This document shows positions 53,221 through 62,221 of a stretch of DNA of 64,000 nucleotides, piece after piece. The DNA comes from JAJFFW01 sp965263375 (GTDB lineage: Bacteria > Pseudomonadota > Alphaproteobacteria > Caulobacterales > Parvularculaceae). Position 1 is the stretch's first letter; each line of letters starts with the position of its first letter. The translations under genes were made by a program, and so were the position numbers. The notes beneath the pieces were generated by a model, which made no database searches, was not told the DNA's origin, and saw only the letters and a program-made list of their open reading frames with translations. The DNA is taken from the NCBI GenBank assembly GCA_965263375.1, contig OZ253669.1:868001-932000 (forward strand). The letters are read 5' to 3'.

Positions 53221-53964
53221 ATGACAGATAAAACGGCCAACGCCAAAAATGTTATTGTTACTGGCGGCACCCGCGGCATTGGCAAGGCGATTGTCGAAAC
53301 TCTTTTAAAAGAAGGCTATCGCGTTGCGGCGACATATTTCGGTGATGACGCCGCGGCCAACGCTTGCAAGGAGCAGCTTGGCGTTAAATGTTATAAGTGG
53401 GACGTTGCTGATTATAGCGCATGCGAAAAAGGCGTCGCCGAAATTGAAGAGGCGCAAGGCGCCACCGATATTTTGGTTAACAATGCCGGCATAACGCGGG
53501 ACGCTTTTTTCCATAAAATGACGCCCGCACAATGGTCAGAGGTGATGCGCGCAGACCTAGATTCAGTCTTTAACATGACGCACCAGGTTTTTCCGGGCAT
53601 GCGCGAGCGCGGGTTCGGGCGGATTATTTCGATCTCCTCAATCAATGGTCAAAAAGGACAAATTGGGCAGACGAATTATTCTGCGGCGAAAGCGGGGATG
53701 ATTGGTTTCACCCGCGCTTTAGCCCAAGAGGGCGCCCGAAAAGGCGTTACAGTCAACGCGATTGCGCCAGGTTATGTTGAAACGGAGATGGTTGCTGTTC
53801 TCGATCAAAAAGTTCTTGATTCGATTGTGGCTCAAATCCCTGTTGGCCGCCTGGGCAGTGTGGACGATGTTGCGCGGTGCGTTGCTTTTCTTGTGGACGA
53901 AAAGGCGTCTTTTATTACTGGCAGCGTCTTAAGCGTGAATGGCGCTCAATATATTGCGTCTTAG
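53221..53964 (+). CDS. phaB: Acetoacetyl-CoA reductase
   Basis: Short-chain dehydrogenase of 247 residues that reduces acetoacetyl-CoA to (R)-3-hydroxybutyryl-CoA, usually with NADPH. TGGTRGIGKAI is the cofactor motif, NNAGITRD the central motif, and Ser140, Tyr153 and Lys157 (NYSAAKAGM) the active site. The PhaB-type QKGQIGQTNYSA segment separates it from FabG. AAGGA lies upstream of the ATG. It is the second gene of the phaA-phaB operon. Confidence 0.96.
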   Translation: MTDKTANAKNVIVTGGTRGIGKAIVETLLKEGYRVAATYFGDDAAANACKEQLGVKCYKWDVADYSACEKGVAEIEEAQGATDILVNNAGITRDAFFHKMTPAQWSEVMRADLDSVFNMTHQVFPGMRERGFGRIISISSINGQKGQIGQTNYSAAKAGMIGFTRALAQEGARKGVTVNAIAPGYVETEMVAVLDQKVLDSIVAQIPVGRLGSVDDVARCVAFLVDEKASFITGSVLSVNGAQYIAS

Positions 53965-54213
53965 AATCAGAAAAGCGCTAACATAGGCGATTTTTTGCAG
54001 CTTGTTCTTAAAAGCTTGGATCAAAAGAAGGTTTTTTTACATCCATCCCGGATTTACCTTCAATGGACCTGATTTGCGCCATAAAGTTATTATTCAATGA
54101 CAATGGATTAAATGTCTGTTGAGTGGCATGGCCTATTCACTGGCGTTGATGCAGCGCGCAAATTGGAGCGTTGCAATAGAATAAAGAGCTGGGGCGGCAA
54201 AAGTATTTGATCG

Positions 54214-55173
54214 ATGATAGAGCGGCGTTTTGATGATATCCAAAAAGCGGCAAGGGCGGCCATAGCCCCTTTGGTTATGGGCATTTTCGCCGTTGCAATT
54301 CCATCCCACGCATTGGCTGAAACGGATCAAATGCGGCCAGAGCCAATCGAGGCCGTGGACGCCCATACCCATATTCAACCGAAAGCCGTCATCAAGATGC
54401 AAATGCGTCTTGCGCAGCTTTCAAACCCTGACCCGTTTGCGGCGCTTGTTAAACGCAGTGCTGAGGAAACGACGACGCGCCGGGTGGGCGCACGGGTAGA
54501 GCGCTTTGTGATTGCAAGCGATAATCGCGCCTTTTTGTTTGAGGACCGTGGCCGTGAAGCGCGTGTGAAGTTTCTTTGCCAGGAAGACGACAAGCGTTTT
54601 GACTGCGTGCTTGATCCGGAACGGCCCATTGGGGAAATCTATCGATTGCGGGCGACGACTGCGCCACGCGGGGATGTGATTTTTAGAGATGTTACGGGGC
54701 GTGTCTTTTTGCGTCTTTCTTCTTATGGCGGTGCGACGGTTTTTTGGCCTGGCGATAAAGAAGGACATGCTGCGTCGAAATCCCTTGGAGAGGAAACGTC
54801 TTTAAATCTTCCCTTTGCTACTAAGACAATTGCCTTGCGCCTTGCGCAACGATCGAGTGCCCATATTAGCGCTCTTGTTGGCGCACCGGTGGTTTTTGAT
54901 GTGTCACAGCCTTTGCCGACAAGCACGAATGGCGCTGGCGTCCTTGCGGATGCTATTGCGCGTTCCGCCAAGGGCATTCAGATGGTAGCAAAAGATAAAG
55001 ATGGAGCGCTGGCGCTTGCGAAACGGATCAAAACGGTCAGGTTGGTCTCTGCTGAAGCGCCGGAGATTTCACTGTCCGGTTCTGTGTTAGAAGTTCGATA
55101 TAACCCTGAAGCTGACCTTAACGGACGCGCATCCTCGATCTCTGTGGCGCGGTTTTTAGAAGAGTCTCTTTAG
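54214..55173 (+). CDS. Exported protein, possibly DUF4908 family
   Basis: Protein of 319 residues with a signal-like hydrophobic stretch (LVMGIFAVAIPSHALA, cleavage near 36). The middle has AFLFEDRGREARVKFLCQED, FDCVLDPERPIGEIYRL and SSYGGATVFWPGD, a pattern I associate tentatively with DUF4908 of Alphaproteobacteria. Two Cys close together (FLC, FDC) may form a disulfide. The function is unknown. No strong ribosome binding site is visible at ATG 54214. The next gene follows on the same strand. Confidence 0.8.
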   Translation: MIERRFDDIQKAARAAIAPLVMGIFAVAIPSHALAETDQMRPEPIEAVDAHTHIQPKAVIKMQMRLAQLSNPDPFAALVKRSAEETTTRRVGARVERFVIASDNRAFLFEDRGREARVKFLCQEDDKRFDCVLDPERPIGEIYRLRATTAPRGDVIFRDVTGRVFLRLSSYGGATVFWPGDKEGHAASKSLGEETSLNLPFATKTIALRLAQRSSAHISALVGAPVVFDVSQPLPTSTNGAGVLADAIARSAKGIQMVAKDKDGALALAKRIKTVRLVSAEAPEISLSGSVLEVRYNPEADLNGRASSISVARFLEESL

Positions 55174-55279
55174 CGGCTTAATCTTGGGGGATGCTTTCGC
55201 GCAACACTCGACTGCTGAACCGAGTTTTACTGTCAGCAAAGGTCTCAAAATCGCCGTAAAACCTATCTATAGTCTGCTA

Positions 55280-55768
55280 ATGGCGGTTTTTCGAATTTCT
55301 GCTTTTGGCGCGCGTCTTCTCTCTAAGTTCTTCCGGATAACCTTGGGGGCGGCCGCTATTTTGTCGTGGGCTTCGGCAAGCGCTTATGAACCGAAAAAAG
55401 AGGCGGAACAGTCGCTTAAAACGATTAGGGCGCAAAATGCGGCGGAAGTCGCCCTGCAAAGTCAGATCGGTTATACAAATTCTGTATGCGGTGGATCAAT
55501 AAAAGCTTCTATCAATTGGAGCCGGGTCAAAGGGTGGCCTGAAGATGATGATCTTGCCGCCGCTTGTGATAATGCGCTTGGCGCCCTGGAAGCGATTTGC
55601 CGGGCGCCAGACGGAAAGACCCGTGCGGCGTCCGTAAAACAATTTGTCTGTGGCGGGGATAGCGCGGGGCCGTCATTTTCGGGCGGCGTTCTTTACTTTG
55701 GCGCAACGCCTGGCGTGCGCGACTTTAGCGGCGTGAAAGCCTATTTAGACGGGGCCCTGCCAAAATAG
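55280..55768 (+). CDS. Hypothetical exported protein
   Basis: Protein of 162 residues from ATG 55280. The N-terminus looks like a signal peptide ending ASASAYEP (cleavage near 39). The mature part has a KEAEQSLKTIRAQNAAEV helix, then paired Cys (NSVCGGSI, AAACDNAL, EAICRAPDG, QFVCGGDS) that may form two disulfides. No family is recognised. The frame is open back to a TTG at 55184, and the start is uncertain because no good ribosome binding site is seen for either. Confidence 0.7.
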   Translation: MAVFRISAFGARLLSKFFRITLGAAAILSWASASAYEPKKEAEQSLKTIRAQNAAEVALQSQIGYTNSVCGGSIKASINWSRVKGWPEDDDLAAACDNALGALEAICRAPDGKTRAASVKQFVCGGDSAGPSFSGGVLYFGATPGVRDFSGVKAYLDGALPK

Positions 55769-55858
55769 TTACGGCGAACCTGTTCATTTAAGCTAAGCGA
55801 TTGCGCTTAGCGCTGATCCTTCCTATGTATCCTCAAGTTCTAAAAAGGGAATGCGCAA

Positions 55859-56362
55859 ATGGGGCGTGGACGTTTCGTTTTAAAGTCTTTTATGTTGTCT
55901 TTTATGCTGGTGGCGCTTGCCGCGTGCGGCCGCAGCGAAAATGAAGTCGGCGAGTTTAAGAATGACTTTGCCGGTAATGAAATTAAACTGGAAGCGTTAA
56001 GCGATCCGAAGGTTACAGGGGTAACCTGTCATCTGTCGCACTTTGATCGCGGTTTTTGGGACCGGGTCGCCAAAGGTAATTGGTTCGAAGACCCGTCAAA
56101 TGCCTCTATCGCTTGCCGTCAGACAGGGGATATTGTCGTCGGCGATATTGATCTTGATCGCAGCGGCGAGCAGGTATTTTCTCAACGTCAAAGCCTAATC
56201 TTCAAATCTCTTGCGGTGCGCCGGATTTATGACAAGGAAAATGATACGCTGATCTATGTCGCTTATAGTCGCCGCCCGGTCGAGGGGTCGGCTAAAATGT
56301 CAGTATCCACCATATCACTTTTTGGTCAAAATCCAAAGTGGGAAACGCCACAAGCAGAGTAA
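55859..56362 (+). CDS. creA: CreA family lipoprotein
   Basis: CreA homologue of 167 residues, here with a lipobox (LAAC). The family pattern is clear: a DPKVTGVTCHLS segment, then FEDPSNASIACRQTGDI, RQSLIFKSLAVRRIYD and YVAYSRRPVEGSAK. It is conserved in Proteobacteria but its role is unknown. It is convergent with ubiG, with 17 nt between the ends. Confidence 0.92.
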   Translation: MGRGRFVLKSFMLSFMLVALAACGRSENEVGEFKNDFAGNEIKLEALSDPKVTGVTCHLSHFDRGFWDRVAKGNWFEDPSNASIACRQTGDIVVGDIDLDRSGEQVFSQRQSLIFKSLAVRRIYDKENDTLIYVAYSRRPVEGSAKMSVSTISLFGQNPKWETPQAE

Positions 56363-56379
56363 AATGACAATTGCGGTTA

Positions 56380-57162
56380 TCAGGGCTTTGTTGCGACCAG
56401 CATGTAATTAACATCTGTGTCCTGACTGGTGCGCCAAATATCCATAAACGGATTATAGGAAACGCCGACAGTTCCTTTGATGTCAAGGCCCGCCGCCTTT
56501 AGCCCGTCGCTTAATTCTTCCGGCTTGACGAATTTCCGTGGGTCATGTGTGCCCCGCGGCAGCCAGCGCAAGATATACTCGGCCCCCACTTTCGCCAGGG
56601 CTAGCGCTTTTAACGTGCGGTTAATGGTGGCGACGATCATAATGCCGCCAGGTTTTAAAAGGGTGGCGGAGGACCGCAAAAATAATTCCATATCCGCCAC
56701 ATGTTCAATCGCTTCTAAATTAAGGACGACATCAAAGGTATCGGGCGTGGCGCTTGCTAAATCTTCTGCTGTCGTGACGCGGTAATCGATTTCAAGCCCA
56801 ACATCCATGGCATGGGTCATCGCGGTTTTGATGTTATTTTCAGATGCGTCAATAGCGGTCACCGTCGCGCCTAGACGGCGCATGGGTTCGGACACAAGAC
56901 CGCCGCCACAACCTATATCAATCAAGTCTAATCCATCTAGGGGACGCTTATCGCGGCGTTCGCGGCCAAAATGGGTGCAAATCTCATCTCTAATATAGGC
57001 AAGTCGCACAGGGTTAAATTTATGCAGCGGCTTAAATTTCCCGAAGGGGTCCCACCATTCCTGCGCGATTTGGGAAAACTTTTCCACTTCCGCGGGATCT
57101 ATTGTAGTCCTTTGCGGGCCTTCATTTGGCGGGGTCAGTGACGAATTTGGGGACATGGCCAT
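56380..57162 (-). CDS. ubiG: Ubiquinone biosynthesis O-methyltransferase
   Basis: SAM-dependent methyltransferase of 260 residues carrying out both O-methylations of ubiquinone synthesis. Signatures are EWWDPFGKFKPLHKFNPVRL near the N-terminus, LIDIGCGGGLVSEPM (SAM), NLEAIEHVADMELF and ATINRTLKALALAKVGAEYI. AAGGAG lies 8 nt before ATG 57162. It is divergent from lysC, an arrangement common in Alphaproteobacteria. Confidence 0.97.
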   Translation of the reverse strand: MAMSPNSSLTPPNEGPQRTTIDPAEVEKFSQIAQEWWDPFGKFKPLHKFNPVRLAYIRDEICTHFGRERRDKRPLDGLDLIDIGCGGGLVSEPMRRLGATVTAIDASENNIKTAMTHAMDVGLEIDYRVTTAEDLASATPDTFDVVLNLEAIEHVADMELFLRSSATLLKPGGIMIVATINRTLKALALAKVGAEYILRWLPRGTHDPRKFVKPEELSDGLKAAGLDIKGTVGVSYNPFMDIWRTSQDTDVNYMLVATKP

Positions 57163-57274
57163 AAATTTCGCTCCTTGCTTCCTGACTAAGGTGAGGATAG
57201 AACCCCATGTTTCGATACGTAGAGATAACAGCGCGCGATTGCATCGTTGGCGCCTAAAATAAAACCGTGATCAG

Positions 57275-58531
57275 ATGTCGCGCATAGTAATGAAATTCGG
57301 AGGCACCTCCGTTGCAGATATGGACCGCATTCGCAATGTGGCGCGTTTTGTTCGCCGCGAGGCGCAAGCAGGCCATAGTGTTGTGGTTGTCGTTTCTGCG
57401 ATGGCTGGTGAAACCAACCGCCTTGTAGGGCTTTGCGCCGATGCTGGCGCGCCTGACCCTGCGTTGGACGCATATGGGTTGGAATATGACGCCGTAGTTG
57501 CTTCTGGTGAACAGGTGACGTCAGGTCTTCTGGCTTTGACGTTGCAAAACCAGGGGGTGCGTGCGCGTTCCTGGCAGGGATGGCAGATCCCGCTTAAAAC
57601 CGATGAGCAGCACGCTAAAGCGCGAATCGCTTCGATAGATGGAGATGTCCTTGGCGGTGCGATTGATACAGGTGAAGTTGCTGTTGTCGCCGGATTTCAG
57701 GGGATTGCGCCTGATGGGCGAATTGCAACTTTAGGGCGAGGCGGGTCGGATACGAGCGCTGTTGCACTGGCGGCCGCAATTGAAGCGGAACGCTGCGATA
57801 TCTATACTGATGTGGATGGGGTTTATACAACCGATCCGCGTATTGTGCGAGAGGCGCGGCGAATTGAACGAATATCGTTCGAAGAAATGCTGGAAATGGC
57901 CTCTCTTGGCGCCAAAGTCCTACAAACGCGCTCAGTAGAGCTGGCGATGGCCTATGGTGTAAAATTGCGCGTGCTTTCAAGCTTTGACGATCCGGCCGCA
58001 CAGGGGCCGGGCACTGAAATTTGCGATGAGGAACTGATCGTGGAGAAAAACATTGTAAGCGCCGTCTCGCTTGCCAGAGATGAAGCAAAAATCAGCTTGC
58101 TGTCCGTGCCTGATGAGCCGGGCGCTGCGGCGCAGATTTTTCAACTTTTAGGCGATGCGGGCGTGAATGTAGACATGATCGTGCAAAGTCCGTCACGCAG
58201 CGCTACAGCGGCTAACATTTCGTTTACCATGAGCGAAGGCGATTTTGACCGCGCTAATGAAGTATTAAACGCAAGCCAGGAAACTATTGGCTTTGAAAGC
58301 TTGGCTAGCAACACGGACGTCGCCAAGGTGAGTGTGATTGGCGTCGGTATGAAGAGCCATACTGGCGTTGCATCAACTATGTTTAAGGCGTTGTCCGAGA
58401 ATAATATCAATATTCACAATATTTCGACATCTGAGATCAAAATCAGCGTTCTTATTGATGCAAAATATTCCGAGTTGGCTGTACGGGCGCTGCATGGCGC
58501 ATATGGCCTTGAACAGCCTAAGGCTTCTTAG
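57275..58531 (+). CDS. lysC: Aspartate kinase
   Basis: First enzyme of the aspartate pathway, 418 residues. MKFGGTSVADMDRI and GRGGSDTSAVALAAAI are the kinase motifs, and two ACT domains (from about 265) provide feedback control by lysine and/or threonine. The single-domain form without a homoserine dehydrogenase fusion fits Alphaproteobacteria. ptsP follows after 26 nt, so the two are likely co-transcribed. Confidence 0.97.
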   Translation: MSRIVMKFGGTSVADMDRIRNVARFVRREAQAGHSVVVVVSAMAGETNRLVGLCADAGAPDPALDAYGLEYDAVVASGEQVTSGLLALTLQNQGVRARSWQGWQIPLKTDEQHAKARIASIDGDVLGGAIDTGEVAVVAGFQGIAPDGRIATLGRGGSDTSAVALAAAIEAERCDIYTDVDGVYTTDPRIVREARRIERISFEEMLEMASLGAKVLQTRSVELAMAYGVKLRVLSSFDDPAAQGPGTEICDEELIVEKNIVSAVSLARDEAKISLLSVPDEPGAAAQIFQLLGDAGVNVDMIVQSPSRSATAANISFTMSEGDFDRANEVLNASQETIGFESLASNTDVAKVSVIGVGMKSHTGVASTMFKALSENNINIHNISTSEIKISVLIDAKYSELAVRALHGAYGLEQPKAS

Positions 58532-58557
58532 GCGGCCGGCTTCTTGATGAGGCGTGG

Positions 58558-60855
58558 ATGAGCGTTGAAAGCACAAGACCGCCCCATGGCGGTCACCATA
58601 CCGGTCATGGCGATCAAGGGATTACGATCCTACTGCGTCGTATGGGCGATGCTGTGGCGGTTGAGGCGAGCGCGCAACAACGCCTAGACCAGCTTGCGCG
58701 CGTGATCGCGAGCCATGTTGTTGCTGATGTTTGTTCAATCTATTTGCGCCGTAATGACGACACGCTTGAGCTTTATTCAACTGAAGGGTTGAACCGCAAC
58801 GCAATCCATAAAACGCGTCTGCAATGGGGTGAGGGGCTTGTTGGCGTTGTGGCCGAAACTCATGCGCCGCTTGTAACCGATGATGCGCCGACGCACCCTT
58901 CATTCAAATATTTCCCGGATATTGGTGAGGAGCTTCTTCAATCCTTTCTCGGGGTGCCACTGATCCGGTCGGGCAAGGTGCTTGGCGTTTTGGTCGTGCA
59001 AAACAAGGCCCCTCGTCAATATACGGATGAAGAAATCGGCGCTGCTCAGGCCGTGGCGACCTTGCTTGCGGAAATCACAGCCTCTGGTGAATTGCTTGAT
59101 GAGGAAGAAACCGAGGCGGTTGGCGAAATGCTGCATCGTCCGGAACGATTTGATGTCATGGCTATTGCGCCAGGCATTGCGATTGGGCCAGCCGTCTTCC
59201 GCGAAGTTCAAGCGCAAAAGCACCGTGTTTTTTCAAAGGATTCCCACCGGGAATTGCGGCGCTTGGAAGAGGGGTTAGAGCGCCTGCGCAAATCCGTTGA
59301 CACGATGATCGCTAAGGGAACTGTCGGCGGTGAGATGCGTGAGATTTTAGAGACCTACCGACTTTTTGCTTACGACCGTGGATGGAAAGAACGCATGCGC
59401 GCGGCGGTTCAGTCGGGGCTAACCGCTGAAGCCGCGGTTGAGCAAGTTCGGGCGGAAAACAATACGCGTCTTGGCATGTCGCGGGACCCTTATTTGCGCG
59501 AACGCATGCATGACCTTGATGATTTATCGAACCGGCTATTGCGTTCTTTGGCCGGTGATGAAATCGATGCGCCCCGGTCAATTCCAGAAGGGGCGATCAT
59601 TATTGCTCGGACTATGGGGCCTGCTGAGCTTTTAGAGTATGATCGTGAAAAACTGCAAGGCATCGTCTTAATCGACGGTTCAGCCACATCCCATGTCGCA
59701 ATCGTGGCGCGCGCTCTTGAAGTGCCGGTAATAAGCGGGGCGGCAGAAGCCCATGCACTAACGGAAGAAGGCGACGTATTAGTTCTTGATGGGGATGAAG
59801 GCGCATTACATGTGCGTCCGACCCAAGAGATTATTGCAAGCTATTCGGAAAAAAGGGATTTAAGATCAGAGCGTCAAGCCGCCTATACGCAAGAAGCTGG
59901 CGACGAACCTGCCAGTTTGGACGGCGTGCGCGTTGATCTATTAATGAACGCTGGTCTTGCGATTGATATGCCGCATTTGGAAGCGACAGGCGCATCAGGG
60001 GTTGGCCTTTTTCGCACGGAGTTGCAATTTTTGATTGGCGCACAATTGCCGCGCGTTAGTGAGCAAGAGCGTCTTTATGCAGATATAATAGAGCGCGCCG
60101 GCGATAGGCCGGTCGTGTTTCGAACAGCTGATCTGGGTAGTGATAAATCCGCCTCTTATATGAAGCCTCAGGCGGAGGCGAACCCGGCGATGGGCTGGCG
60201 CGGTATTCGCATGGCGGTGGACCGTCCAGGGTTTTTGCGCCCTCAATTGCGCGCGCTTTTAAGTGCGGGCGCGGGACGAGACCTTCATGTGATGTTTCCG
60301 ATGGTGACTTTGGTCGCTGAAGTCGACGCTGCGCGTGCGCTTTTTGATCAAGAGGTGGCGCTTGCTAAAAGTCGTGGTAAAGCGCTGCCAAAATCAATTT
60401 CGATCGGTGTGATGGTCGAAACCCCCGCAGCGGCTTGGCGGCTTGAGAAAATCGCGTCCAAGGTCGACTTTATGTCAGTTGGCGGGAATGATTTAGCGCA
60501 GTTTTATTTTGCCGCAGACCGCGAATCGGAGCTGACGCAACGTCGTTATGATGCGATGGAGCCAGGATTTTTGTCCTTGCTAAAAATGATGGCGGATAAA
60601 GCGCGTGCGGCTGGTAAGCCACTTTCATATTGCGGCGAGCAGGCGGCCGATCCGGTTATGGCGGCTGCTCTTGCTGCGGTGGGCGTGACGCGCTTTTCTT
60701 TGCCTGCCACGTCTATTGGCCCGTTTCGAAGGATGCTGCGGTCCCTTGAAGTTAAAAAAGCTCAAGCCTGGATGGATGATGCTTTAGGGGAGACCGGCAG
60801 CCTAAGAGAGCCTTTTACCGCCTATTTGAAAGCCAATAATGTGGTTTTTGGTTAA
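58558..60855 (+). CDS. ptsP: Phosphoenolpyruvate--protein phosphotransferase PtsP (enzyme I-Ntr)
   Basis: Nitrogen-type enzyme I of 765 residues. An N-terminal GAF domain (about 20-165) precedes the PEP-utiliser N-terminal helices, the phosphohistidine domain with His379 in DGSATSHVAIVARAL, and the PEP-binding TIM barrel with GVGLFRTELQFL, PMVTLVAEVDAA and SVGGNDLAQFYF. It passes phosphate to NPr and EIIA-Ntr, which signal nitrogen, potassium and polyhydroxybutyrate state in related bacteria. It sits in the conserved ubiG/lysC/ptsP cluster. Confidence 0.97.
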   Translation: MSVESTRPPHGGHHTGHGDQGITILLRRMGDAVAVEASAQQRLDQLARVIASHVVADVCSIYLRRNDDTLELYSTEGLNRNAIHKTRLQWGEGLVGVVAETHAPLVTDDAPTHPSFKYFPDIGEELLQSFLGVPLIRSGKVLGVLVVQNKAPRQYTDEEIGAAQAVATLLAEITASGELLDEEETEAVGEMLHRPERFDVMAIAPGIAIGPAVFREVQAQKHRVFSKDSHRELRRLEEGLERLRKSVDTMIAKGTVGGEMREILETYRLFAYDRGWKERMRAAVQSGLTAEAAVEQVRAENNTRLGMSRDPYLRERMHDLDDLSNRLLRSLAGDEIDAPRSIPEGAIIIARTMGPAELLEYDREKLQGIVLIDGSATSHVAIVARALEVPVISGAAEAHALTEEGDVLVLDGDEGALHVRPTQEIIASYSEKRDLRSERQAAYTQEAGDEPASLDGVRVDLLMNAGLAIDMPHLEATGASGVGLFRTELQFLIGAQLPRVSEQERLYADIIERAGDRPVVFRTADLGSDKSASYMKPQAEANPAMGWRGIRMAVDRPGFLRPQLRALLSAGAGRDLHVMFPMVTLVAEVDAARALFDQEVALAKSRGKALPKSISIGVMVETPAAAWRLEKIASKVDFMSVGGNDLAQFYFAADRESELTQRRYDAMEPGFLSLLKMMADKARAAGKPLSYCGEQAADPVMAAALAAVGVTRFSLPATSIGPFRRMLRSLEVKKAQAWMDDALGETGSLREPFTAYLKANNVVFG

Positions 60856-61104
60856 AATGCGCCGCCGATAAATTATCGCCGTGATTAATTTGCATCCAAA
60901 AGGATCGTTTCAGCGCTTTGTTGGGCTCGTTTATGCGAAAATTTGCGCGAACTTCTAACTTGTTAACTTAATCCTTATGGACGGCTCGCTAAAGTCATTG
61001 TGCGGCGCGGCGGGGATCACTTATCAAGCGCGCGCCCTAAAGTCTGTATTATTCTCTTTCCAGTTGCGGTATCTTATGACCGCAGCGATGCGTGGACGAT
61101 AGCA

Positions 61105-62019
61105 GTGGCGACAAATAACGGTTCGGCCGAGATTTACGAAATAGATGGCGTGCGTGCGCGTTTACGTGATGAGCAACCCAAGCTTGGCGATTTCGCCACG
61201 GCAGGCGCTTATCTAGCTGCGGCGCGTGATGCGTTGGGGTTCAACCTAGATGAAATCTCTAGCAGGACACATATTAAACGATCATTTTTAGAAGCGATCG
61301 AAAATAATGACCTTAGTGCGATGCCGTCTCGACCATTCGCGTTGGGTTTTGTCAAAGGTTACGCTGAAGCCCTTGGCGTTGATGCGTCTTCGGTATTGGA
61401 TCAGTTTAAAAAAGATGCTGATTTTCAAGCCCAACCAGATCTGGAACGCGCACTAGAAACGCCGGTGGCGGCTGAACCCTCCGCGCTGCCGGAACGCCCG
61501 GAAATGTCGTTGTTAGCTGTTGTTGCGGTCATTGTGTTTATCATTTGGTGCGCTTGGCAGATCACAAGACCGCGAGATGCAGGCGAGCCTTTTCGTTTCA
61601 ATGGGGCAGCGATTGTAACGCCGCACAGCCAAACCTTCGAGGATGCCCCGCTGCATGCCAATGCTCTTATGCCGCTTGAGGAAGCTATGGACGGGCGTCA
61701 AGAGCTTCCCGCTGAAGGTTTGCCGGCTGAGCCCATGCCAGTGATCATCGAGGCGCGCCCGATTGACGCGCATGACCCGATTTATCCGCCTAAATGTGAG
61801 GCGGGTGCAGGACCAACCGAACGGGTTGAGGTAGGTTTTACTATCAAGGCCGACGGCAAGGTCGTGTCAGAACGTATTTTAAACGCTACGAATGCCTGTT
61901 TTGAGCGAGCGGCGCTCAATGCTGTAAGGCGTTGGGCGTATGCGCCGCGCACTGTTGATGGAGCGCCTCAGTCGGCTTTTGAACAGCGTCATACATTTGT
62001 CTTCAAACGCCCCCTATAA
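61105..62019 (+). CDS. HTH - transmembrane - TonB C-terminal fusion protein (RodZ-like N-terminus)
   Basis: Protein of 304 residues from GTG 61105. The N-terminal part holds a RodZ-type helix-turn-helix (AAARDALGFNLDEISSRTHI, then FLEAIENNDLSAMPSRPFAL, then FVKGYAEALGVDA). A single membrane segment (MSLLAVVAVIVFIIWCAWQI) follows, then a Pro-rich region and a TonB C-terminal-like domain (VGFTIKADGKVVSERIL, RAALNAVRRWAYAP). The usual alphaproteobacterial RodZ-like gene occupies this place after ptsP. The start is unsure; GTG 61000 is in frame with no good ribosome binding site. A cytoplasmic HTH with a periplasmic TonB domain could link shape or envelope sensing; this is inference. Confidence 0.8.
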   Translation: MATNNGSAEIYEIDGVRARLRDEQPKLGDFATAGAYLAAARDALGFNLDEISSRTHIKRSFLEAIENNDLSAMPSRPFALGFVKGYAEALGVDASSVLDQFKKDADFQAQPDLERALETPVAAEPSALPERPEMSLLAVVAVIVFIIWCAWQITRPRDAGEPFRFNGAAIVTPHSQTFEDAPLHANALMPLEEAMDGRQELPAEGLPAEPMPVIIEARPIDAHDPIYPPKCEAGAGPTERVEVGFTIKADGKVVSERILNATNACFERAALNAVRRWAYAPRTVDGAPQSAFEQRHTFVFKRPL

Positions 62020-62221
62020 TTAGGCGATTTGAAGCGGTTTGAGCGGTATGCCGCCCTGTCCATGCGCGCAAGCTTTGCTAAGCTGTGTTATAAGGTTCGG
62101 CGGGGCTTGACTTCTTGGCGCTTCCGGTAAACTTGATGGCGATACACGGGGTGATGGGCGATCAGTGGTTTAAGTTCGCTATAAGCCTATGTGAGAGAAT
62201 TATTAGCATGGAGATGCAGTA

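Noticed and set aside
60940..60985. CtrA site (TTAA-N7-TTAA) near the HTH-TonB gene
   Set aside because: TTAAC and TTAATC are present but not at the required spacing.
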